Positions 57,687 through 64,000 of a DNA stretch of 64,000 nucleotides are shown one piece after another. Below the pieces are notes generated by a model. That model did not search any database. It was given only the letters and a program-made list of their open reading frames with translations, and was not told the origin of the DNA. Origin of the DNA: Streptomyces sp. NRRL S-455 (GTDB taxonomy: Bacteria; Actinomycetota; Actinomycetes; Streptomycetales; Streptomycetaceae); NCBI RefSeq assembly GCF_000717875.1, contig NZ_JOCT01000005.1:62001-126000 (forward strand). Reading direction: 5' to 3'. Numbering within the stretch: position 1 is the stretch's first letter; each line of letters opens with the position of its first letter. Position numbers and translations under genes: made by a program.

Positions 57687-58415
57687 CTACTCGCCCGGCC
57701 GGGCGGCAGCCTCCCGCTCCCTCTCCTCCGCCGCCTTCTCCTCCGCCTCCATCTCCGCGAACACGTCGATCGGCGCGGGCGCCTTCGCCAGGAACACCCA
57801 GGTCAGGTACACGGCGAGCAGGAACGGCGGGATCTTCAGAGCGACCAGGACCCAGCCCAGCTGCGTGGTGTCGGCCCACCAGTAGAGCGGGAAGAGGATC
57901 GCGCACTTGGCGAGCAGGATCGCGCCCCAGGCGTAGCTGGCCTTGGCGTACGCCTTCTTGCGGCCCGGGTTCCGCGTCCGCCAGGAGAGGTTCTCCTTGA
58001 AGACCGGGCCGAGGATCAGCCCGATCAGCGGAACACCGCACAGGGTCGTGATGATGTACGCCAGCCCGAGACCCAGCGTGTAGAGCATGCCGGGCAGGTA
58101 GAAGTCCTTGGCGTTGCCGGTCATCATCGCGAAGACGACGCCGAAGGCCACGCCGAAGACACCGCTGAAGGCGTGCTTGACGGTGTCCTTCATCACCAGC
58201 CGGACCACGACCAGCACCAGCGACACGGCCAGCGCCGCGATCGCCGACAGGTGCAGGTCCTTGTTGATCGTGTAGATGGTGACGAAGAGCAGGCCGGGCA
58301 GCACCGTCTCGATCATGCCCCGCAGGCCGCCGAACGCCTCGAACAGGGCCGCCTCGGTCACCGCCCGGGCGTCGTCCGCAGATGTCTCTTCGGTCGGCTT
58401 GTCGAGCGACGTCAC
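57687..58415 (-). CDS. DUF3159 family membrane protein
   Basis: A 242-residue protein with five or six membrane helices; its layout, LFEAFGGLRGMIETVLPGLL near the start and WADTTQLGWVLVALKIPPFL near the end, matches the actinobacterial DUF3159 family (Rv2693c-like). Function unknown; it is consistently found beside ceoBC and an OB-fold gene. The C-terminus is a charged helix (EMEAEEKAAEEREREAAARP). It starts at GTG 58415, 3 bp after the OB-fold stop. Confidence 0.85.
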   Translation of the reverse strand: MTSLDKPTEETSADDARAVTEAALFEAFGGLRGMIETVLPGLLFVTIYTINKDLHLSAIAALAVSLVLVVVRLVMKDTVKHAFSGVFGVAFGVVFAMMTGNAKDFYLPGMLYTLGLGLAYIITTLCGVPLIGLILGPVFKENLSWRTRNPGRKKAYAKASYAWGAILLAKCAILFPLYWWADTTQLGWVLVALKIPPFLLAVYLTWVFLAKAPAPIDVFAEMEAEEKAAEEREREAAARPGE

Positions 58416-58418
58416 CGG

Positions 58419-58817
58419 CTACTCCCGTCCGAGGGGTCTCAGTTCGTACTTGGGATTGAACAACACCCGGCGGCCCCTGCTCATCGAGACGCGGCCGGAT
58501 GCGATCAGTTTGCGCCCCGGCTCTATGCCCACGATGGAGCGCCTGCCGAGCCACACCACGTCCAGCGCGGCGGAGCCGTCGAACAGCTCGGCCTCCAGGG
58601 CCGGGACTCCGGCGCGCGGTCGCAGGGTGACCGTGCGCAAGGTACCAGTAACCGTCACTATCTGGCGGTCCTGACAGTCTCCGATCCGGATACAGCCGGT
58701 GGTCTCGGAGTCCTCTCGCAGTTCCTCGGACTCCAGGTCCTCCTGCGACGAGGAAAGCCGGTCGAGCATGCGCCGGAACCGGCTCCCCGGCTTCTGCGAA
58801 CGAGGAACAGCACTCAT
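58419..58817 (-). CDS. OB-fold nucleic-acid-binding domain protein
   Basis: A 132-residue protein. After a charged helix a single OB fold is visible: the strands QIVTVTGTLRTVTLRPRAGV, ALEAELFDGSAALDVVWLG and KLIASGRVSMSRGRRVLFNP, similar to RecG-type wedge domains and the mycobacterial Rv2694c family. It probably binds single-stranded nucleic acid. The ATG at 58817 is used in preference to an in-frame upstream start because it has GAGGAAC-type context and matches relatives' MSAVPRSQKPG start. Three-base gap to DUF3159. Confidence 0.85.
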   Translation of the reverse strand: MSAVPRSQKPGSRFRRMLDRLSSSQEDLESEELREDSETTGCIRIGDCQDRQIVTVTGTLRTVTLRPRAGVPALEAELFDGSAALDVVWLGRRSIVGIEPGRKLIASGRVSMSRGRRVLFNPKYELRPLGRE

Positions 58818-58953
58818 GACTAGAGCGTACCGGGGCGTCCTGACAGTCTCGAAGCCCTGTGGCGAGGACCCCATTTCTCGAACCGGCACCCCATCCGCGT
58901 CTCCGTGTGCTGCATCCGCCCGTGGACCGCCCCCGGGCCCCCGGCCGCACGGC

Positions 58954-59637
58954 TCACCTCTCGAAGCGATACCCCATGCCCGGCTCCGTGATGAAGTGCT
59001 TCGGATGCGAGGGGTCCGCCTCCAGCTTCCGCCGCAGCTGTGCCATGTACACGCGCAGATAGTTGGTCTCCGTCCCGTACGACGGCCCCCACACCTCCTG
59101 GAGCAGCTGCTTCTGTCCGACCAGGCGGCCCCCGTTGCGTACCAGGACCTCCAGCAGGTGCCACTCCGTGGGGGTCAGCCGTACGTCCTTCCCGGCCCGG
59201 TTGACCTTCTTCGCGGCCAGGTCGACGGTGAACTCGTCGGTCTCCACGATCACGTCGTCCTCGTCTCCTCCGGCCGGCTCGGCCCGGCGCACGGCGGCCC
59301 GCAGCCGGGCCAGCAGCTCGTCCATGCCGAACGGCTTGGTGACGTAGTCGTCGGCGCCCGCGTCCAGCGCCTCGACCTTCTCGTCGGAGGCGTGCCGGGC
59401 GGACAGCACCAGGATGGGCACCCGGGTCCAGCCGCGCAGGCCCCGGATCACCTCGACGCCCTCCATGTCGGGCAGTCCGAGGTCGAGGACGACCACGTCG
59501 GGGTGGCGCGCGGCGGCGAGCTGGAGGGCGGTGGCGCCGTCGTGAGCGGCGTCGACCTCGTACTTGCGTGCCTTGAGGTTGATCACGAGGGCGCGCACGA
59601 TCTGCGGCTCGTCGTCGACCACCAGCACCCGGGTCAT
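58954..59637 (-). CDS. kdpE: Response regulator KdpE
   Basis: A 227-residue OmpR/PhoB-type regulator. Receiver acidic pocket VVDDEP, phosphorylation site VVLDLGLPDMEG and Lys in YVTKPFGMDELLARL; C-terminal winged helix RLTPTEWHLLEVLVRNGGRL to KHFITEPGMGYRFER. Spelling is KdpE-type. It overlaps kdpD by 4 bp (ATGA). The kdpFABC pump it would normally control is not in the window. Confidence 0.93.
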   Translation of the reverse strand: MTRVLVVDDEPQIVRALVINLKARKYEVDAAHDGATALQLAAARHPDVVVLDLGLPDMEGVEVIRGLRGWTRVPILVLSARHASDEKVEALDAGADDYVTKPFGMDELLARLRAAVRRAEPAGGDEDDVIVETDEFTVDLAAKKVNRAGKDVRLTPTEWHLLEVLVRNGGRLVGQKQLLQEVWGPSYGTETNYLRVYMAQLRRKLEADPSHPKHFITEPGMGYRFER

Positions 59638-62177
59638 GAGGCCTGCCTCTCTGTTTCCGCCGGCTGGAGGGGCTCCGGGTGCGTTCCCGCAGCGCGGAGG
59701 GTGAGGACCATGGTGAGCCCGCCACCGGGTGTGTCCTCGGCGTCCAGGGTGCCCTCCATGGCTTCGGCGAAGCCGCGCGCCACGGCGAGGCCCAGGCCCA
59801 CCCCGGCGCCGCGCGGGGCGTCGCCGTAGCGCTGGAACGGCTCGAATATGCGGTCCTTGGCCTCGTCGGGAACGCCCGGCCCCCGGTCGACCACCCGTAC
59901 CTCGACCCGGTCGGCGAGCGCGCTGGCGGACACCAGCACGGGCGCGCCGGAGGGACTGTACTTGACGGCGTTCTCGATCAGGTTGGCCATCGCCCGCTCG
60001 AGCAGTCCCGGGTCCACACCGACCATGGGCAGGGTCTCCGGGACGTCCAGGTCGACGCTGTCCTCGGGTACGCCGCCCAGCGCCATCGGCACGACCTCGT
60101 CGAGGTCGATCTCCCGGATCAGCGGGGTGACGGTGCCGGTCTGGAGCCGGGACATGTCGAGCAGGTTCCCGACGAGGTGGTCGAGGCGGTCGGCGCCCTC
60201 CTCGATGCCCGCCAGCAACTCCGCCCGGTCCTCCTCGGACCACTCGACGTCCTCGGCGCGCAGGGAGGACACCGCCGCCTTGATGCCGGCGAGCGGGGTG
60301 CGCAGATCGTGACTGACGGCGGCCAGCAGCGCCGTGCGGATGCGGTTGCCCTCTTCGAGCGCCCTGGCCCGGTCGGCCTCCTCCTGGAGCCGGCGGCGGT
60401 CCAGGACGACGGCGGCCTGGGCGGCGAAGGCGGCCAGCACCCGGCGGTCCTCGGCGGGCAGGACGCGGCCCGTCAGCGCGAGCGCCATGTGGTCGCCGAC
60501 CGGCACGTCCACGTCCGCCTGGTCGGGCCGCTCGACGGGGCCTCCCTGGCCGGCGCGGCCCGCGCAGGTCCACGGCTCGACGTCGCTCGCCCGCTCCAGC
60601 AGGGCCGCCGACTCCATGCCGAACGTCTCCCGGACCCGTTCCAGCAGGTCCTCCAGGCCGGTCTCGCCGCGCAGCACGTTGCCCGCCAGGAAGGAAAGGA
60701 TCTCGGACTCCGCCCGCAGCCGGGCCGCCTGGTGGGTGCGTCGGGCGGCGAGGTCGACGACGGAGGCCACGGCCACGCCGACGGCCACGAAGATCACGAT
60801 GGCGACGATGTTCTTCGGGTCGGCGATGGTCCACCGGTGCAGGGGCGGTGTGTAGAAGTAGTTCAGCAGCAGCGAGCCCACCGCCGCCGAGGCCAGCGCC
60901 GGGAACAGCCCGCCGAGCAGGGCCGCGGCCACCGTCAGCGCCAGGAAGAGCAGCATGTCGTTGGCGAGGCCGAGGTCGACCGTGCTGAGCAGCGCCGTCA
61001 GGACCGGGGGCCCCGCCACACCCACGACCCAGCCCCACACCCGCCGGGACCGCCCGAGGCGCGCGCCCCGGGCCACCGGCAGACCGCGGCCCTTGGCGAC
61101 CTCCTCGTGGGTGACGATGTGCACGTCGAGGTCGGGGCCGGACTCCCGGGCGACGGTCGCTCCGACGCCGGGTCCGAAGACGTACTGCCAGGTCTTGCGG
61201 CGTGAGGAGCCCAGCACGATCTGGGTGGCGTTCACTCCGCGGGCGAAGGCGAGCAGGGCGGCCGGTATGTCGTCGCCGACGACGTGGTGGAAGGTGCCGC
61301 CGAGGTCTTCCACCAGGGTCCGTTGCTGGGCGAGTTCCTTGGGCGAGGCCGAGGTCAGTCCGTCGCTGCGGGCTATGTAGACGGCCAGCACCTCGCCGCC
61401 GGCGCCCTTCTCGGCCAGCCGAGCGCCCCGGCGGATCAGCGTCCGGCCCTCCGGGCCGCCGGTCAGCCCGACCACGATCCGCTCGCGGGAGCCCCAGATC
61501 TTCGAGACCCGGTGCTCGCTGCGGTACTGGGTGAGGTAGGCGTCGACCCGGTCGGCCACCCACAGCAGCGCCAGCTCGCGCAGTGCGGTCAGGTTGCCGG
61601 GCCGGAAGTAGTTCGACAGGGCGGCGTCGACCTTGTCGGGCCGGTAGATGTTGCCGTGGGCCATCCGCCGCCGCAGGGCTTCGGGCGACATGTCGACCAG
61701 CTCGACCTGGTCGGCCCGCCGCACCACCTCGTCCGGCAGGGTCTCCTGCTGCCGCACCCCGGTGATCGACTCGACGACGTCGCCGAGCGACTCCAGGTGC
61801 TGGATGTTGACGGTGGAGATCACGTCGATGCCGGCGGCGAGCAGTTCCTCCACGTCCTGCCAGCGCTTGGCGTTGCGTGAACCGGGGACGTTCGTGTGGG
61901 CGAGTTCGTCGACCAGGGCGACCTGTGGGCGGCGGGCGAGGACGGCGTCCAGGTCCATCTCGGGGAAGACACCGCCGCGGTACTCCAGCCGCCTGCGCGG
62001 CACCTGCTCCAGACCGTGCAGCATCACCTCGGTGCGCTGCCGGTCGTGGTGCTCGACGAAGGCCACCACACAGTCCGTGCCCCGCTCGACGCGGCGGTGC
62101 GCCTCGGAGAGCATCGCGTACGTCTTTCCGACGCCCGGTGCCGCACCGAGGTAGATCCGAAGCTTGCCGCGTCCCAT
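59634..62177 (-). CDS. kdpD: Sensor histidine kinase KdpD
   Basis: An 847-residue K+-sensing kinase. N-terminal KdpD domain with atypical Walker motif GAAPGVGKTYAMLSEAHRR and VALVDELAHTNVPGSRN (residues 1-210), universal-stress-protein domain (RIVVGLTGGPEGRTLIRRGA), four membrane helices (about 390-490), GAF (about 515-630), then HisKA with the phospho-His in AAVSHDLRTPLAGIK and HATPase (NLIENAVKYSPSGAP, GAGVGLGLAVARGF). With KdpE it reports K+ limitation or turgor. No kdpABC lies next to it, so the pair is orphaned or acts at a distance. Confidence 0.94.
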   Translation of the reverse strand: MGRGKLRIYLGAAPGVGKTYAMLSEAHRRVERGTDCVVAFVEHHDRQRTEVMLHGLEQVPRRRLEYRGGVFPEMDLDAVLARRPQVALVDELAHTNVPGSRNAKRWQDVEELLAAGIDVISTVNIQHLESLGDVVESITGVRQQETLPDEVVRRADQVELVDMSPEALRRRMAHGNIYRPDKVDAALSNYFRPGNLTALRELALLWVADRVDAYLTQYRSEHRVSKIWGSRERIVVGLTGGPEGRTLIRRGARLAEKGAGGEVLAVYIARSDGLTSASPKELAQQRTLVEDLGGTFHHVVGDDIPAALLAFARGVNATQIVLGSSRRKTWQYVFGPGVGATVARESGPDLDVHIVTHEEVAKGRGLPVARGARLGRSRRVWGWVVGVAGPPVLTALLSTVDLGLANDMLLFLALTVAAALLGGLFPALASAAVGSLLLNYFYTPPLHRWTIADPKNIVAIVIFVAVGVAVASVVDLAARRTHQAARLRAESEILSFLAGNVLRGETGLEDLLERVRETFGMESAALLERASDVEPWTCAGRAGQGGPVERPDQADVDVPVGDHMALALTGRVLPAEDRRVLAAFAAQAAVVLDRRRLQEEADRARALEEGNRIRTALLAAVSHDLRTPLAGIKAAVSSLRAEDVEWSEEDRAELLAGIEEGADRLDHLVGNLLDMSRLQTGTVTPLIREIDLDEVVPMALGGVPEDSVDLDVPETLPMVGVDPGLLERAMANLIENAVKYSPSGAPVLVSASALADRVEVRVVDRGPGVPDEAKDRIFEPFQRYGDAPRGAGVGLGLAVARGFAEAMEGTLDAEDTPGGGLTMVLTLRAAGTHPEPLQPAETERQAS

Positions 62178-62308
62178 GGCCTCATTGTCTTCCGGTCCGC
62201 TGATGGCGCAGCGTCGACCTTACGGCCAACAATCACGACACATAGGTGCCCGGCGCGGCTCAGGGGCCGTCTTGACGGAACTCTGACGCGCGCATGGGTA
62301 CGCGACAA

Positions 62309-62336
62309 AGGGCCGCACCCCTCGGGATGCGGCCCT
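62309..62336. terminator. Stem-loop downstream of the DUF3710 gene
   Basis: Arms 62309-62317 (AGGGCCGCA) and 62328-62336 (TGCGGCCCT) with an 11-nt loop, 16 bp beyond the DUF3710 stop on the minus strand. It separates the dut-DUF3710 unit from kdpD. Confidence 0.7.
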
Positions 62337-62352
62337 GATGTGCTGACGATGC

Positions 62353-63105
62353 TCAGCGGACCTCGGTGATCTCCGGTCCGCGCTGGAGCTGGCCCATTCC
62401 GCCGGCGAAGCGGGAGCCCTCCTCCTGCTGGACACCCTCGGGGACCATCTGTGCGTCGTTCGGCAGTTTCAGGACGATCGGGTCCCTGGGCGCCATGGGC
62501 CCCTCGCCACGGACCACGACCGTGTCCCGGAAGATCTGCTCGAGTACCCCGGCGGCCTGCGGCTGCACCGCGCCCTGGCCCGAGATGACCCCGCGCAGGA
62601 ACCAGCGGGGGCCGTCCACACCGACGAACCGCACGACCTGGAAGCCGCTGGTGCCGTCCGGCAGCTGCACCGGCACCTGGGCCCGCAGCTCCCAGCCCAG
62701 CGGTCCCTCGACCTCGTCGACGATGCCGCCCTGCTGGGTGATGCCCGTGCCGATCTCCTCGCGCACCTCACCCCAGATGCCCTCACGCTTGGGCGCGGCG
62801 AAGCCCTGGAGCTGGATGGCGCTGTCCCCCAGCACGACCGTCGCCGCCACGATCGCGTCACCCGCGACCTCGACCCGCAGCTCCATGCCGTCGACGCCCG
62901 GCACGAACAGGCCGCCCAGGTCGACCCGGCCCTCGGCCGGGTCGCGCACCTCGGAGCTGTCCCAGGGCCCATCGGGCCGCGGCGCCGGCTCGAGCCTCAG
63001 GCGCTCGCCCTCACCGTCCGCCTCAGTGTCGACACCGTCGACGACCTGCTCGGCCTCGCCGGCCGCGTCCTCGGCGGCATCCCTCTTCTTGCGACGTCCG
63101 AACAC
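62353..63105 (-). CDS. DUF3710 family protein
   Basis: A 250-residue protein of the actinobacterial DUF3710 family (Rv2696c-like) with acidic N-terminus and beta-rich core (VDLGGLFVPGVDGMELRVEV, GPLGWELRAQVPVQLPDGTS, VRFVGVDGPRWFLRGVISGQ). Function unknown; it is stably linked to dut. The GTG at 63105 is chosen because AAGGA lies 7 bp ahead; it sits one base after the dut stop codon, so the genes are coupled. A longer frame upstream overlaps dut and has no support. Confidence 0.85.
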   Translation of the reverse strand: MFGRRKKRDAAEDAAGEAEQVVDGVDTEADGEGERLRLEPAPRPDGPWDSSEVRDPAEGRVDLGGLFVPGVDGMELRVEVAGDAIVAATVVLGDSAIQLQGFAAPKREGIWGEVREEIGTGITQQGGIVDEVEGPLGWELRAQVPVQLPDGTSGFQVVRFVGVDGPRWFLRGVISGQGAVQPQAAGVLEQIFRDTVVVRGEGPMAPRDPIVLKLPNDAQMVPEGVQQEEGSRFAGGMGQLQRGPEITEVR

Positions 63106-63106
63106 G

Positions 63107-63676
63107 TCACTGTCCTTCCCGGTCGGATACGACCGAAGCGTATCGATTCCCACCCGTCTGACCGCCGAAGGCGGCCTGACCGCTTGTGCCGCTTATCCCG
63201 TCCACCGCGGCGTGGCCTCCGGTGGATCCGAAGCCCCCCTCGGCCCGCGCGGAGTCGGGAAGCTCCGCCACCTCCTGGAAGCGGACCCTCTCGACCTGCT
63301 GGACAACCAGTTGGGCAATCCGGTCGAAGCGCTCGAACCGCACGGTCTCGCGCGGGTCGAGATTCACCACGATCACCTTGATCTCCCCACGGTACCCGGC
63401 ATCAACCGTCCCCGGGGCATTCACCAGGGCGACGCCGCAGCGGGCGGCGAGGCCGGATCGCGGGTGCACGAAGGCCGCGTACCCCTCCGGCAGAGCCACA
63501 GACACTCCCGTGGGCAGTACGGCCCGCTCCCCCGGGGCCAGTTGACACGCCTCCGTGGTGCGCAGATCGGCTCCCGCGTCACCGGGGTGCGCGTACGACG
63601 GAAGCGGCACCTCCGGGTCGACGCGCCGGATCAGCACGTCCACGGGGTGACGACTCTCGGGGCTGGTGGGAGTCAT
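63107..63676 (-). CDS. dut: dUTP pyrophosphatase (dUTPase)
   Basis: A 189-residue trimeric dUTPase that hydrolyses dUTP to dUMP. The five motifs appear in order: PGDAGADLRTTEA (I), PRSGLAARCGVALVNAPGTV (II, III), YRGEIKVIVVNLDP (III continued), RFDRIAQLVVQQVERVRF (IV) and EGGFGSTGGHA (V), so a complete active site is predicted. The ATG at 63676 with GGAAG 5 bp ahead gives a standard length; a much longer open frame upstream is repetitive sequence and is not expected to be translated as part of it. It precedes DUF3710 as in M. tuberculosis. Confidence 0.93.
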   Translation of the reverse strand: MTPTSPESRHPVDVLIRRVDPEVPLPSYAHPGDAGADLRTTEACQLAPGERAVLPTGVSVALPEGYAAFVHPRSGLAARCGVALVNAPGTVDAGYRGEIKVIVVNLDPRETVRFERFDRIAQLVVQQVERVRFQEVAELPDSARAEGGFGSTGGHAAVDGISGTSGQAAFGGQTGGNRYASVVSDREGQ

Positions 63677-63806
63677 GGGGTCTTCCAGGCTCATGGGGCT
63701 GGCGGGGCTCGTGGTCGGAATGGGAGGCGGAGCGTCTTCCGGACGGCTTGAGGGGGCACCGCCGCTCGAGGCGCCCTCCGGGCTGGAGGGACTGCACGGG
63801 CTGGAC

Positions 63807-63986
63807 GGGCTCCCCGGACTCAAGAGGCCTTTGCGGCTCTGGGGGTTCCCGGGGCTCACCAGGTCACTGTGGCTCGGAAGGCTCCCGGGGCACACGAGGT
63901 CACCGTGGCCCGGAAGGCTCCCGGGGCTCACGAGGTCACCGTGGCTCACAGGGTTCCCCGGGCTCGTGAGGCCGCCCGGACCCAAG
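63807..63986. repeat. Imperfect 36-bp tandem repeats upstream of dut
   Basis: Four units of 36 bp (63807-63842, 63843-63878, 63879-63914, 63915-63950) plus a partial fifth, with a shared core GGCTCCCGGGGCTCACGAGG. On the plus strand the frame reads collagen-like Gly-x-y (GSRGTRGHRGPEGSRGSRGH). It continues toward the end of the window. Whether it is coding or a non-coding minisatellite cannot be decided here. Confidence 0.7.
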
Positions 63987-64000
63987 AGGCCTTCCTCGCT

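Noticed and set aside
63677..63985. N-terminal extension of dUTPase through the repeats
   Set aside because: Low-complexity repeat sequence; standard-length dUTPase starts at 63676 with a ribosome site.
63807..63986. CRISPR array
   Set aside because: The 36-bp units are directly abutted with no spacers and no cas genes are present.

Overview
The window is a high-GC actinobacterial chromosome segment, almost certainly Streptomyces. Coding is GC-rich, genes use GGAGG-type ribosome sites and GTG starts, and rare TTA codons sit in accessory genes. The right-hand gene order (RNA methyltransferase, KimA-like K+ transporter, two TrkA-type proteins, DUF3159, OB-fold protein, DUF3710, dUTPase) matches the conserved block known from Mycobacterium tuberculosis Rv2689c-Rv2697c.

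Layout. (1) 1-1.5 kb: end of an acyl-CoA carboxylase beta subunit with its epsilon subunit and a strong terminator. (2) 1.8-4.5 kb: a secreted Ca-binding-repeat/DUF3289 protein with a small membrane partner, possibly toxin-like. (3) 4.7-14.3 kb: a patchwork of small redox and hydrolase genes (NTF2-like, DJ-1, CMD, alcohol dehydrogenase, aldo/keto reductase), an MmyB-type regulator and a CPA1 antiporter, interspersed with at least four decayed genes. (4) 14.7-23.8 kb: a metal homeostasis cluster with a P-type ATPase, a PacL-like small membrane protein, a zinc-type ABC importer, a cysteine-free L32, a COG0523 GTPase, a Fur-family regulator, Zur-box-like sites and the relic of a second metal ABC transporter. 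(5) 24.7-38.1 kb: a secreted glycan-degrading cluster aimed at arabinose-containing plant polysaccharides (CE3 esterase, three GH43 enzymes including one dead, plus GH127, GH62 and GH27) carrying CBM13 or CBM42 modules. Five start regions here share one 28-bp motif that I read as a common operator. (6) 38.1-40.3 kb: decayed fragments (aldo/keto reductase, sugar kinase, NRPS condensation domain, AbiEii toxin). (7) 40.5-50.5 kb: a defence operon, jetABCD (Wadjet-type SMC/TOPRIM anti-plasmid system), with a fifth gene encoding an NB-ARC/TPR STAND protein directly downstream of jetD. (8) 51-64 kb: the conserved core block above, with an orphan kdpDE pair, a PfkB kinase, dut and a short tandem repeat.

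How the parts work together. The importer, L32 paralogue, GTPase and Fur protein form a plausible zinc-starvation response, while the P-ATPase and PacL-like protein form an export arm with its own upstream palindrome. The glycosidases are complementary: GH62, GH43 and GH127 remove L-arabinofuranose, GH27 removes alpha-galactose or beta-arabinopyranose, and CE3 removes acetyl groups. No dedicated regulator or sugar transporter for them lies in the window. TTA codons (dependent on the bldA tRNA in Streptomyces) occur in the DUF3289 gene, the CE3 gene, jetA and jetD, suggesting that these accessory functions are developmentally gated. All calls were made by reading the sequence; no database search was run.
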